A stretch of 59,340 nt of DNA from a virus: the IMG/VR virus record IMGVR_UViG_3300031578_000034, positions 1-59,340 of that record; one strand, given 5' to 3'. How positions within the stretch are numbered: position 1 is the stretch's first letter; each line of letters opens with the position of its first letter. The translations under genes were made by a program, and so were the position numbers. Under the pieces are notes generated by a model that saw nothing but the letters and a program-made list of their open reading frames with translations, did no database searches and was not told the DNA's origin. Below are positions 25,994 to 34,500 of this stretch, one piece after another.

Positions 25994-26857
25994 CTATTGG
26001 TATGCTGCGCTTAATAGTCTGCTCCAGAAACCGGCCGGCATCGCGTTGAGCACCCTCGCTGCCCGTACGCCTCCGGGCATCCATTGATACATAACGAGCC
26101 CTTTAGAGCGGAACTGTTGTTTAAATTTAATTACCAATGTGTTAAAGCGGTTGAGGATATTACTAATCATAGTTGATAGCTTGCTAAAGTGATCGATAAC
26201 TAGCGAGTTTCCGCCTAAGCTGTAACTAAAATCTGTGTCAATAGCAAAAATACCCTGAGACTCAAGGGCCGCAATAGTAGCTGCGTCTATTAGGATAGAC
26301 CCATATTGGTCAAATGGAAATGTCGATACTGAAAATCCTGTATAAGGAGGAATGGCATTTATTATCTGTGCCCCACGTTCTAGATAGAAGATAAGATTTT
26401 TGTCGTCATATCCAAAGAAGAACTGAATGCTAGGTTCTCCAGTCGGTTTATCAATATTTTGTATGTCATCTTTTATACTCTTACGGGCTTTATCAACCTG
26501 TAGTCGGAGCGCTGCGGCATATGCAAACTGGCGCACAGGAACAGACTTCACATAAATACTTTGGTGAATCCGCTCATCAGACAGTGCACAGTTGAAATCA
26601 AGAACGTATTCGGAGTTGTATGTAGAAGCGTCAAACGTATACTGATAAACTCCAGTAGACGGATGCGCTACTACACCTCCTCCTGCGGCTGTAAAACTTT
26701 GAGTCACAACATTCACATCGTCGGAAACGCGTGCCATATTGAACGTGCTTGTAGACGCAACATCTGTAAGAACGCCTGTTGCGGGATCGCGCACGAATAC
26801 AGTTAGCGGCTCTGTTTGGTTAGCACGAACAATATCAAAATCGGTAAATGATTGCAT
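25994..26857 (-). CDS. Head completion or neck protein with N-terminal Ig-like domain
   Basis: 287 residues. Residues 10-100 form a beta sandwich of the Ig type (LTVFVRDPATGVLTDV, HPSTGVYQYTFDAS), like the fibrous head proteins of large phages. The C-terminal half is helical and basic. It is followed closely by the Sm-like frame and preceded (8 bp) by a small protein, all in the head-tail connector region. The function is inferred from position only. Confidence 0.45.
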   Translation of the reverse strand: MQSFTDFDIVRANQTEPLTVFVRDPATGVLTDVASTSTFNMARVSDDVNVVTQSFTAAGGGVVAHPSTGVYQYTFDASTYNSEYVLDFNCALSDERIHQSIYVKSVPVRQFAYAAALRLQVDKARKSIKDDIQNIDKPTGEPSIQFFFGYDDKNLIFYLERGAQIINAIPPYTGFSVSTFPFDQYGSILIDAATIAALESQGIFAIDTDFSYSLGGNSLVIDHFSKLSTMISNILNRFNTLVIKFKQQFRSKGLVMYQWMPGGVRAARVLNAMPAGFWSRLLSAAYQ

Positions 26858-26865
26858 TTACTAAC

Positions 26866-27120
26866 TCATCCAGATTTCTGTTGTTTAGAACTGTACACTA
26901 AGCGCTTTAGGTCTCTAACAGCGGCATCAAATATTACAATATCGGAGTTCACCAGATCGACCTGCAGCTGTTCTATATTATTGGGCTGCACAAATATGAA
27001 TTTAAAACTGTCTCCCAACTTCTTAGCCCGCAGTAGTGTACACCCGCGCATCTTTAGATAGGCTGCTAGCGTCATGTCATTTGTTACAAATTCTTTATAT
27101 TGTGTAACTGCGTCTGACAT
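26866..27120 (-). CDS. Small connector-region protein
   Basis: 84 residues, alpha/beta, no recognised domain. It may fold as two helices and three strands. It lies 8 bp upstream of the Ig-like gene and 24 bp downstream of the 239-residue gene, in the same transcription unit. Function not known. Confidence 0.5.
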   Translation of the reverse strand: MSDAVTQYKEFVTNDMTLAAYLKMRGCTLLRAKKLGDSFKFIFVQPNNIEQLQVDLVNSDIVIFDAAVRDLKRLVYSSKQQKSG

Positions 27121-27144
27121 AGGGGAACTCTTTTCGGAAATATG

Positions 27145-27864
27145 TTAGGCTAAAGTCAAATTCCACTTATCAAGCACGTACCCGCATATGCCATTAGTAT
27201 CTTCAACAGCAATAATATTTTTGCCATTGTACACGAGTGCCCCAACTACTGTAAATGTCTCTCCTGGCCAAAGCTCATGCGCCACAACAGTGCCTGGTGC
27301 TAGGTCTCCAAGGATGTCTATGCCGGCAGCGACCTCTAACTTATAGGCGCGATCATTGAGCTTAGAGGCTATACTCTTAAACTCCTTCGCCCCAGGAGCC
27401 TTCGCTAGTAAGAACTCGCTGTACAAGTCAGATCCAAAATCTCTAATTCTAGAGTTCAGGTATTTTATCGCAACTACAGGATCATCTATTACAGACGCTC
27501 TTTGCAGCATAGCAATAAAAGAGTTTTCTGTCATCCCAAGCAGCGTGTACCAATTTCTTTCTTTTGGTTCCTTAACGTGTGCGTCCGCTATTTTTTCTGT
27601 AAACTTATCAAACGTAGCGCTTGCGGCATGTCTAGACAGTGGATCACTTGGGTACAAGTCAAATAAGAAACGGTGCAAAGTTTCACACCACTCCTCTGGT
27701 GCTTCCACGCCAGACTTCTTTGCAAACTCCGTGATTTTATCCTGATCTCCGTCCATACCTTTCCAAAACTCTTTCCATTGCGACTTCTGAGCTTCTACAA
27801 AGGTATACAAGCTGCGCGGAGGCTGCTTTCGATCTTTGTTCTGTGCGGTTAATACCATAGGCAT
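27145..27864 (-). CDS. Head-associated protein with C-terminal SH3-like barrel
   Basis: 239 residues. The N-terminal 170 residues are helical; the C-terminal 60 (GTVVAHELWPGETFTVVGALVYNG) look like an SH3-type barrel. Head completion and connector proteins of contractile phages often pair a helical part with a small barrel, but I cannot name the family. It lies in the head-to-tail joining region. Confidence 0.45.
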   Translation of the reverse strand: MPMVLTAQNKDRKQPPRSLYTFVEAQKSQWKEFWKGMDGDQDKITEFAKKSGVEAPEEWCETLHRFLFDLYPSDPLSRHAASATFDKFTEKIADAHVKEPKERNWYTLLGMTENSFIAMLQRASVIDDPVVAIKYLNSRIRDFGSDLYSEFLLAKAPGAKEFKSIASKLNDRAYKLEVAAGIDILGDLAPGTVVAHELWPGETFTVVGALVYNGKNIIAVEDTNGICGYVLDKWNLTLA

Positions 27865-27879
27865 AGTCTACGCCCCCAA

Positions 27880-28311
27880 TCAATCGCCATTCGGTGAAGC
27901 TCGCATACTATCGAACTCTTCGCAGCAGGCGTACACGGAAAAAGTCTGGTCTACAGCAGCATTATTTTGTAGATTTAATACCATTTTAATTGGCCGTAAT
28001 ATTTTATTTGCTTGTGCAAATGACGGTATGACGTTTCCTCCCAGCGTAGGTGGAAAAATTACGTCTTTGTAGTTCATTACGGCAATAACTTTATCTGTGG
28101 CATCCGGAAAAGAATGGGCCTCTAAGGTTTCACCATCTAAAGTAACTGTTGCCACATACTGCGCAGTAGACCCACCAATAGGCACAACAAACAGCGTTAG
28201 ATTTTTTATAGCGCTCGATGATTGAATAACAGGATCTACCTCGGCAATTCCGCCACTTGCAGAGACAGTGACTGTTTTTACAAGCACAACAGCAGAAGTT
28301 GACGCAGCCAT
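27880..28311 (-). CDS. Small beta-rich head protein
   Basis: 143 residues. Beta-strand patterns (AAVVLVKTVTVSASGG, TVTLDGETLE) suggest a small beta-sandwich that could decorate or close the head. It follows a strong intrinsic terminator (28331-28360), so its expression depends on read-through or on leaky termination. No family recognised. Confidence 0.45.
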   Translation of the reverse strand: MAASTSAVVLVKTVTVSASGGIAEVDPVIQSSSAIKNLTLFVVPIGGSTAQYVATVTLDGETLEAHSFPDATDKVIAVMNYKDVIFPPTLGGNVIPSFAQANKILRPIKMVLNLQNNAAVDQTFSVYACCEEFDSMRASPNGD

Positions 28312-28330
28312 GATTAACCCCTCATCGGTA

Positions 28331-28360
28331 TAAAAAAGCGGGGGAGGAGACCTCCCCCGT
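28331..28360 (-). terminator. Intrinsic terminator
   Basis: On the minus strand a nine-bp perfect stem (CGGGGGAGG/CCTCCCCCG, arms 351-359 and 339-347 of the 28 kb block) with a three-base loop is followed by six T. It lies just after the stop of the gene ending at 28366. Confidence 0.9.
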
Positions 28361-28365
28361 CTGCA

Positions 28366-28989
28366 CTACTCGTTAAACGACTCTTCTACCGGGTCAGTCG
28401 CAAAGGAAGACAGCATTTCCTTCGCCCACTCCTTCACACTGACGAAAACACCATTGGAAGCCAAATACGCAAAATCTTGCTCTTTGAAAGCACCACTCTG
28501 CTCTATTAAAGCCTCCAACATAGTCTCTTCAGATACACTCTTGTGTTTGGCCTTAAGGCACAGCGGAGCAATCTTAGGATTTAGCTCTGCTGTTGCAGAC
28601 GCGCGCACGTATCCAGGATCCTTTACGTCTTCTCGCGCTCGACTGACGTACTTTTTGATCTTTGCGTCTATGCGGGCTTTCCGCTCGACATTCTGCGCAT
28701 AGTACGTCTCTGCCTGATCCGGGTCCAACAACTCTAAGGCGTTGCGGTAGATGAGTTTAAACAAATCCCTACAACCCTTTAGCGACTCGGGATCTACTTG
28801 ATCCGATATACATACCGGATCTTTTCCTGGAGGAACATAGATCGGCTCTGCAGAATCGGGGCTGATTTGAAAAACAATAGGCCCCGCGTCTGGTAGCGCA
28901 TCTGTTGTGCCAGTTAGATTCCTCACCCAAACTTCCTTACCCTCTTGAATCAATTTTTGTAGAGTAAGCCTCTTTGTCTTAGCTGCCAT
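28366..28989 (-). CDS. Capsid-region protein of unknown function
   Basis: 207 residues from ATG 28989, chosen because AGGAG precedes it and the AGTTAA promoter's -10 box lies at 29033-29038, upstream of it; an earlier in-frame start lies inside the promoter. The protein is alpha/beta, with a conspicuous basic stretch (ARIDAKIKKYVSRARED). It ends just before an intrinsic terminator. Its function is unknown; the position points to a head role. Confidence 0.55.
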   Translation of the reverse strand: MAAKTKRLTLQKLIQEGKEVWVRNLTGTTDALPDAGPIVFQISPDSAEPIYVPPGKDPVCISDQVDPESLKGCRDLFKLIYRNALELLDPDQAETYYAQNVERKARIDAKIKKYVSRAREDVKDPGYVRASATAELNPKIAPLCLKAKHKSVSEETMLEALIEQSGAFKEQDFAYLASNGVFVSVKEWAKEMLSSFATDPVEESFNE

Positions 28990-29032
28990 GATAATCTCCT
29001 TTTCGTTTTCGGCAGGTTTAAAATACAAGTAC

Positions 29033-29064
29033 ATTATAGAACATATACACGTAAAACCTTAACT
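29033..29064 (-). promoter_or_regulatory. Late-type promoter, AGTTAA-N20-TATAAT
   Basis: AGTTAA at 29059-29064 (overlapping the upstream stop codon), 20 bases, then a perfect TATAAT at 29033-29038. It drives the gene at 28989. Confidence 0.75.
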
Positions 29065-29400
29065 CTTGTCGAATTGTACATGATTTTTAGTTACAAAATC
29101 CATGATTTCCTGATACGGAACAAGATTTTGCTTTGTTATTATTGTAGATCCATCAAGCAATATAGATCCTAACTGAAGTTGCTGCCCGTTTATCGATTTT
29201 ATTTGTGCTGATATTAGGTGCCCTTGACTAGATTCTGTTTCTGTTGACGAAATTGCGATCCCAAGCTTTTCCAACTCTGCAACCTTGCTATTTAGGTCGG
29301 GCGCAGAATTTGGATTGAAGTAAGTACCCTTTATCAGATATAGATCAGGGTTAGTTTCCACAATTTTTTTTATTTTGTTTGTGACTTGATCTATAAACAT
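29059..29400 (-). CDS. Small capsid-region protein
   Basis: 113 residues from ATG 29400 (GGAG nearby). An upstream in-frame ATG at 29439 lies within the terminator stem and is rejected. The protein is alpha/beta with a helical N-terminus. Its TAA stop is part of the AGTTAA box of the next promoter. Function unknown. Confidence 0.5.
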   Translation of the reverse strand: MFIDQVTNKIKKIVETNPDLYLIKGTYFNPNSAPDLNSKVAELEKLGIAISSTETESSQGHLISAQIKSINGQQLQLGSILLDGSTIITKQNLVPYQEIMDFVTKNHVQFDKS

Positions 29401-29410
29401 GTCGGCTCCG

Positions 29411-29444
29411 AAAAAAATTGGCGTGCCCTGTAAGAGCACGCCAA
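29411..29444 (-). terminator. Intrinsic terminator of the capsid unit
   Basis: Nine-bp perfect stem TTGGCGTGC/GCACGCCAA (arms 436-444 and 418-426) with a nine-base loop, followed by seven T on the minus strand. It sits after the basic head protein that follows the major capsid gene, and just upstream of the ATG at 29400. Partial termination here would make capsid transcripts most abundant. Confidence 0.9.
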
Positions 29445-29468
29445 TATGTTATCAACTAGACCTTGTGT

Positions 29469-29864
29469 TTAGTCTTGCAGTTTTTTTTCAAGGCGTGCAA
29501 GACGACGCGCTAGAAAAGCAACCTTAGTTTCGAGGTCTGTGCCCTTCTCTTTTCCAGCAAGGCGCCCCTTGCGAGCCCCACGAAGCGAAGCATCAGCAGG
29601 TGCCTTACGCGCATCTGCACGCGCCTTTAGACGGGCAACTACGTCACTCTTTGCTTTTGGAGCTACCTTACCATCTCTGCGGTCTGCTTCCATGTTGATC
29701 TTGGTCAACTTGGCGCGGATGGCTGGCACACTCTCAGGAGTTGCCTCCATAAGTGCTTTGTTGGTTTCATCTACGTGCTTTGCCAGATCAACATACCCCT
29801 TGTCCTCTAACTCCTGGGCCGCTAGGTCTAGTTGTCGCTGGAGAGCTTTTTTATTAAAACGCAT
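29469..29864 (-). CDS. Small basic head protein
   Basis: 131 residues, highly basic and helical, with an alanine/lysine/arginine-rich stretch at about residues 65-110 and a C-terminal coiled coil (FLARRLARLEKK). Small basic proteins just after the capsid gene may bind DNA inside the head or act as assembly factors. AGGAGG precedes the start. Terminator follows. Confidence 0.55.
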   Translation of the reverse strand: MRFNKKALQRQLDLAAQELEDKGYVDLAKHVDETNKALMEATPESVPAIRAKLTKINMEADRRDGKVAPKAKSDVVARLKARADARKAPADASLRGARKGRLAGKEKGTDLETKVAFLARRLARLEKKLQD

Positions 29865-29907
29865 AATAAATCCTCCTATTCGTGCTAACTGTTATCTCCA
29901 AGACAAC

Positions 29908-31023
29908 TTATACCTTGTCGCCAAGAGCAACGCCGGCTGCGTTGATTAGGACCATGGAAATCAACTCGTACCAGAACCATCCCTGACGTGGCTTCCCTAG
30001 AACGAACTCGTTGACTGCTTCAGAGAATAGCTCAACGCGGATAGGCATACCACCCAAGTACTCAGGCGCCGTTGTGGCAACCACAGAACCAGGCTGTAGA
30101 ATTTCATAGGTGTTGGTACCTGCGGTTGTGATGATGTCCGCATTCAAGATACGGCCTATGTAGCCAGCCATGATTAACTCGCGCTGGGTTACGGGGTCAA
30201 CCTCGGTACGCACTTGGTTCACAAGGTCACTTACTTCTTGACGGTGAATGATGAACTTGTCGCAGATTAAGCGGTGGCGTTCAATCTGGTAACGCATTGC
30301 TTCAAAAGCAGCCATATTCAATGTAGCGAAGAAGCTGGTTGCGTTGACGGCGTTTCCACCGCTCTGAAGCAGGTTGATAGCTGCCAAGTCTTCTTTGTGC
30401 TCGATATCCTGACGCGCACGATCCTGAATACGCGCTAGAATGTCAAACTGTGCACGGTACTTGTCCTTGATCTCAATGCTTGGGAAAGCAGTGATCTCAA
30501 ACTCAGGCGGGTATACGTAGGTGGACTCAACAACGGATTGTGGAGTTTCACCGTCTTCTGCGATCTGGTACGCAGTAACAAAGATGTCTTTGTCGTAACG
30601 TACGATCTCACCGGCCTTAACTGTGCGTGGTGCCCAGACTTTACGAGCTAGGCCCTCATAGTCGATGACTTCTTTGATCGGGTTTAGTAATGCCTGCCCG
30701 ATCTGGTGGAAGCCCTCGCCTCCTGGATCCGCGAAAGCTTCGCGCACGATGCTGTCAGCTTCAGCAGCGTCTATATCCATGGATGCTGTGCGCTCAACCT
30801 GATAGGACCCATCATGAATCCCATCCAAGATGCCCTGAATCATGTCCAACGCTTCACCAGTGTTGCCGGCGTTTAGCTCACCACTAGCGTTGAATAGATT
30901 TTCCATTGCAGACGCCTTGCGAATTCCTGATTTCCCCTTAGGACCAAACGCACGGGGATTAAACTCGTCACCCGTCTTTTTGTCCACAACGGTTTGCTTC
31001 TTGCCATTTAGATAAGGATTCAT
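29908..31023 (-). CDS. Major capsid protein (HK97 fold)
   Basis: 371 residues. The N-terminal 100 or so residues are charged and helical and are probably removed or ordered during maturation. Later sections show the spine helix and P-domain features of HK97-type capsids (KDKYRAQFDILARIQDRARQD, the long helix near residue 240, IIHRQEVSDLV, and an ending with hydrophobic strands). Length, position after a decoration-like gene, and downstream of the protease support the call. AGGAGG precedes the ATG. Its message ends at the terminator 29411-29444. Confidence 0.8.
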   Translation of the reverse strand: MNPYLNGKKQTVVDKKTGDEFNPRAFGPKGKSGIRKASAMENLFNASGELNAGNTGEALDMIQGILDGIHDGSYQVERTASMDIDAAEADSIVREAFADPGGEGFHQIGQALLNPIKEVIDYEGLARKVWAPRTVKAGEIVRYDKDIFVTAYQIAEDGETPQSVVESTYVYPPEFEITAFPSIEIKDKYRAQFDILARIQDRARQDIEHKEDLAAINLLQSGGNAVNATSFFATLNMAAFEAMRYQIERHRLICDKFIIHRQEVSDLVNQVRTEVDPVTQRELIMAGYIGRILNADIITTAGTNTYEILQPGSVVATTAPEYLGGMPIRVELFSEAVNEFVLGKPRQGWFWYELISMVLINAAGVALGDKV

Positions 31024-31050
31024 TTGGTAGCCTCCTGTATTAAAATTCTA

Positions 31051-31773
31051 TTATGAAGTTACTCTTATCTGGTCCAGTCCTAGGAATGGATCAGCAGCAG
31101 TAGGGACCTTAATTACTCGACCACACACGCTGTTTCCGCTCGTAGTGTTGCTTGTCCAGCGGCTCTGCGCGTCAAATGTCAGCGGGTTGTTGATTGCATA
31201 AGTCATAGTTGGATCGTACTGATCCGTGTAAATTTTTGCGTCACCTTCGATAACAACGATCAAGCCGCTACCAAGAGTGTCGTCTGGCTGACGGTCATAG
31301 TTAACGCCACGAGTGTCCCGTGTACCAGACTTGTCCCACGCCACCTGGGATGCAGATAGTGTATAAGAATACCAAACTACAACAGTTGCGGCAGCGGCAA
31401 TTGCCCCACCAACAATACGTGTCACTAGTCCATTTGCAAGCGTAACAGTGTAATCAACGCCCTGAGTATATGTAACTGCGCCTGCGGCGTTAGTCACCTT
31501 GATGCTTGCGGTGTTTACAACGTTACCACCGTTTAGAGTAATAATGTTGTTAGCGTTGAATGTTTTTGTCTCAACCGTGGTTCTGCGCCACGAAGAGTCA
31601 GCGTCCTTCCAAAATGTTCCAATAGGAACTGTTCCGCTAGCTGCAGTTGTAGCAACAGTAACGCCGGACCCGTTGGTAGCCAAAAATGCAACCATACCTG
31701 ATGTAACGCTAACGTTCTCGTCTACGGGATAAAACGGGCGATTCTTGTAGTAGCCTCTTTTTTTGTCTAACAT
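31051..31773 (-). CDS. Head decoration-like protein
   Basis: 240 residues, almost all beta, rich in Ala, Thr and Val, with repeats of the kind VTVATTAASGTV. Decoration and capsid-stabilising proteins of large phages have this composition and lie next to the major capsid gene. The gene is 27 bp upstream of the capsid gene in the same unit. No definite family match is possible by eye. Confidence 0.55.
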   Translation of the reverse strand: MLDKKRGYYKNRPFYPVDENVSVTSGMVAFLATNGSGVTVATTAASGTVPIGTFWKDADSSWRRTTVETKTFNANNIITLNGGNVVNTASIKVTNAAGAVTYTQGVDYTVTLANGLVTRIVGGAIAAAATVVVWYSYTLSASQVAWDKSGTRDTRGVNYDRQPDDTLGSGLIVVIEGDAKIYTDQYDPTMTYAINNPLTFDAQSRWTSNTTSGNSVCGRVIKVPTAADPFLGLDQIRVTS

Positions 31774-31818
31774 TTGAGTTCTCCTCTTGAATTAATCAAC
31801 AATTAGTTACTGTACTTA

Positions 31819-33309
31819 TCAAAATCTAGTAGGTCTATTTATTAGCTTAGCGTGCTTTTGAATTCCGGCGAGCTTCGGAGACGCGCCATTAAACTGAAGG
31901 GCTGCGCTAAGCCGCGACACCTTATCCTCAACCTGTGCGGGTGCGTCGGTGTGTGTGGTAATGGGCACAGATCCCTGCGCTGCGCGCTTTCGTATAGAAG
32001 CGGCTCTTTGAGACATAAACGCAGTATCATCCATGTCATCAGATGCCTCAGGGATCTGAGTTTCTGTTTCGCCAATAGCTGCTTCGTACTCAACAAATGC
32101 AGTATCGTCCATGTCCATGTACTTATCGGCCTGGTCGATCACGAGGTCAATAAACTCATCTGCGTTCGAACGGAAGCCGGCTTCGATCACACCGCTTGCT
32201 ACGTCAGGCTGTAGGCCGCCAACCTTAACCAGCATTTCGTACATGCTAGCCTTGATCGGGTGCACACCACGATTGACAAGATTCTTGTTCATAGCTGTCA
32301 TGGCAAGCTTCAGCGCACGAGCGTACTTCAACTTGATATCAATCAAGGAAGCCGTATTCGCCTTTGCGCCCACCTTGTCATCTTCCTTTTTATCCTTCTT
32401 CTTCATCTTCTTCATGTCATCTTTATCAACAGCACCACATTCTGCAACGCGGGCCTTGTATGCAACCAAAGTCTTTTTGATACCAGCATGCTTCATACCC
32501 TTTACTAGGGATGCCACGTAGTCTCTGCTTGCAAACTCATCTTCTGGAAGCTCATCTGGCTTATCGATAGTAAAAATAGGTTGGTCGTCTTTGTCCAACA
32601 CATCCCAGGCAGTCTTATCAGCATTTAGGGAAAAAGAAAGATCGCTAACCTTAAGCATCTTGGGAATCTCGTCTTTTTTCACTTTTGTGATCTGCGGAGC
32701 GGGTGCTTTTGGTCCGGAACGCTTTTTCTTGTCTGTCTCATAGTTGAACTCTTCGCTCAGCGTCTTTGAGTTGCCATCTCCATACTCAGCAACCTTGGCT
32801 AGACGAGCTTTGCGTGCATTTCTTAGGCTAGCCGTCATGGTTTCCTCCTCATTTGATAAGATCAAACTTTCTGGTTCTAGTCCAAATTCGTCAACTGAAA
32901 TGTCTTCCTCTTCGAGGTCATTCTGCTTGTCCTTGTAATCCTCTAGCTCGTCGTCTTGATCATCTTCATCGAGCAGTGATTTTTCCAAGACATCTTTTAT
33001 ATCCGTAAGAACGTCTACTGTTTCTTCGCTAAACTCGTCTAGTTTAGTCTCTAAGGACTTTAGGCGCTCTTCTTCCAACTTCTCGTCAACAACTTTGTCT
33101 TCTACTTTTTTTTCAATATCTTCCTTGGGCGCGCCCTTCGGCGGAGGAGGAATAGCTGGAGCGCCCTGTTGCGGTGGTTGCGCCACCGGTTGTTTCGCGG
33201 GGGCACCCTCAGGACCCATATCTGTAACCTTTGGTTGTGGGGCCGGGACCTGTTGAGCGCTTTTGATAAACGATCCTAACTTTTTAGCAGCATTAGTACG
33301 CAATGGCAT
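31819..33309 (-). CDS. Scaffold or internal head protein
   Basis: 496 residues. The N-terminus is proline-rich and disordered (QVPAPQPK...), followed by a long acidic coiled-coil-like stretch (residues 60-140, many E, D and K), a central acidic/lysine-rich domain, and a helical C-terminus. Scaffold proteins and protease-processed core proteins look like this. It sits between the prohead protease and the decoration and capsid genes. It starts behind an AGTTAA-type promoter (33331-33362), which suggests a strong late transcript. Confidence 0.55.
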   Translation of the reverse strand: MPLRTNAAKKLGSFIKSAQQVPAPQPKVTDMGPEGAPAKQPVAQPPQQGAPAIPPPPKGAPKEDIEKKVEDKVVDEKLEEERLKSLETKLDEFSEETVDVLTDIKDVLEKSLLDEDDQDDELEDYKDKQNDLEEEDISVDEFGLEPESLILSNEEETMTASLRNARKARLAKVAEYGDGNSKTLSEEFNYETDKKKRSGPKAPAPQITKVKKDEIPKMLKVSDLSFSLNADKTAWDVLDKDDQPIFTIDKPDELPEDEFASRDYVASLVKGMKHAGIKKTLVAYKARVAECGAVDKDDMKKMKKKDKKEDDKVGAKANTASLIDIKLKYARALKLAMTAMNKNLVNRGVHPIKASMYEMLVKVGGLQPDVASGVIEAGFRSNADEFIDLVIDQADKYMDMDDTAFVEYEAAIGETETQIPEASDDMDDTAFMSQRAASIRKRAAQGSVPITTHTDAPAQVEDKVSRLSAALQFNGASPKLAGIQKHAKLINRPTRF

Positions 33310-33330
33310 TCCACAACTCCTATTGTTATG

Positions 33331-33362
33331 ATTTTATGTTAAACGAAAAAAATTCTTTAACT
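33331..33362 (-). promoter_or_regulatory. Late-type promoter, AGTTAA-N20-TAAAAT
   Basis: AGTTAA at 33357-33362, 20 bases, TAAAAT at 33331-33336. It precedes the scaffold-like gene at 33309 and lies upstream of the decoration and capsid genes. Confidence 0.6.
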
Positions 33363-33378
33363 GTCGTTCTATATTTTT

Positions 33379-34257
33379 TTACCAAAGTTTATCTATAAGT
33401 TTTATAACAGATTCAGGAAGGCGGCTCATGTTAGCCTTAAAATACCTAGCAGCTTCAATCTGGTCGTCCTTGGATAGTATTGCGTTTACGGCACGAACTA
33501 CATCAGACCCATGTGAAGCCGCCTTTCTCATTGCTGCTCGCTGTAGCATTCTCTGTGTCAATGCATCTGGGTCTGCTGGGCTTCCAACATTTGATAATTC
33601 CTGGAACTCCACACCAAAGCATTTTTCATGCACAGTTTCGCCATCGATATTTGCCATCTTATAAAATTTTAGGCAGTCGCAAAGATCGGAGTCCGTATAT
33701 GCAGTCTTATTACAATGAGAACACTGCACACTATCACACTGGCAGCCCATTGACCATCCTGAAGCCTTCCCACTTAAGATCGCTTCAGCCAACGGAATAT
33801 CCTTGGTGGTATCTATAGCAGCAACTGCAATTACGTGCATGTCTTCTGGATCACCCTGCACATAATGGACATCTGGGATAAATCCGCGCGCCGCTTTAGG
33901 ATCAAAAGCTACGTGCTCGATATGGATAGGGTCATTAGTAAACGTTTGATATACCATGCAGCGATGGTTTGCTGAAAAACGCGTCAGTTCCTCGTGTGTA
34001 AATAGATCACCGTTGTTATTCCACTTATTAGCTGTTACCGCACGAGGAACAGGAAAAATGTAGTCATCAATATTTCCGCTTAGGGCGTATACCTTTGCAA
34101 TTGCTTTGATCGCACCCTTTGATATTAGGTTCAACGATCTTTTAACAGCCGCATCTTCTTCTTCTGTAAGGTCAGCTGTCTTAGACGCGAGCTTATGAAA
34201 CTTTCCAGAGGATTGATATACACCTAGGATAGGAACACTTGCAGTTCTGTATAACAT
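33379..34257 (-). CDS. Prohead protease with zinc-binding insertion
   Basis: 292 residues. A candidate His (residues 112 or 115 in IHIEH) and Ser (residues 166 or 169 in SGWSMG) fit the herpes-type prohead protease family (T4 gp21 relatives), as does the VGSPADPDA sequence after residue 223, a common feature of phage prohead proteases. Between these lie six close cysteines (172, 174, 179, 182, 193, 195), a zinc-knuckle-like insertion not typical of the family. It would cleave the scaffold and capsid N-termini. Its start has GGGAG, and it has its own promoter at 34296-34328. Confidence 0.65.
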   Translation of the reverse strand: MLYRTASVPILGVYQSSGKFHKLASKTADLTEEEDAAVKRSLNLISKGAIKAIAKVYALSGNIDDYIFPVPRAVTANKWNNNGDLFTHEELTRFSANHRCMVYQTFTNDPIHIEHVAFDPKAARGFIPDVHYVQGDPEDMHVIAVAAIDTTKDIPLAEAILSGKASGWSMGCQCDSVQCSHCNKTAYTDSDLCDCLKFYKMANIDGETVHEKCFGVEFQELSNVGSPADPDALTQRMLQRAAMRKAASHGSDVVRAVNAILSKDDQIEAARYFKANMSRLPESVIKLIDKLW

Positions 34258-34295
34258 TACACTCTCCCGATTGGTTCAGATCAGCGCTACGGGAA

Positions 34296-34328
34296 AGTAT
34301 AGTGTATTTATTGCTATTTCTTTTAACT
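34296..34328 (-). promoter_or_regulatory. Late-type promoter, AGTTAA-N21-TATACT
   Basis: AGTTAA at 34323-34328 in the context AACACTAGTTAA, 21 bases, TATACT at 34296-34301. The same 12-mer AACACTAGTTAA recurs upstream of the receiver gene at 54603. Confidence 0.7.
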
Positions 34329-34350
34329 AGTGTTTAGGGCTGAGGGAAGA

Positions 34351-34491
34351 TTACTTTTTTTCTTTATCTTTTTTTTCGGGAAGGATTTGCTTACCACATT
34401 TTGGGCATTTTGCGGCTGGGCTGCAAAGCTCTGCGCCGCACTTACAAAACACCTTAGCGATCTTTACATCTCCAGATTTCTTAAAACCCAT
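34351..34491 (-). CDS. 46-residue zinc-ribbon protein
   Basis: A small frame in the gap between the protease and the nuclease genes: ATG at 34491 with GGAGGG upstream, stop at 34351. It has four cysteines arranged CKC...CPKC (residues 16, 18, 29, 32), plus Cys23, and ends in a lysine/glutamate tail. It is a rubredoxin-like or zinc-ribbon mini-protein, perhaps a cofactor for the neighbouring nuclease. Function unknown. Confidence 0.65.
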   Translation of the reverse strand: MGFKKSGDVKIAKVFCKCGAELCSPAAKCPKCGKQILPEKKDKEKK

Positions 34492-34500
34492 CGGACCCTC

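Noticed and set aside
29401-29439. Upstream ATG (29439) as start of the 29400 gene
   Set aside because: It lies inside the stem of the intrinsic terminator; the ATG at 29400 has a GGAG upstream.
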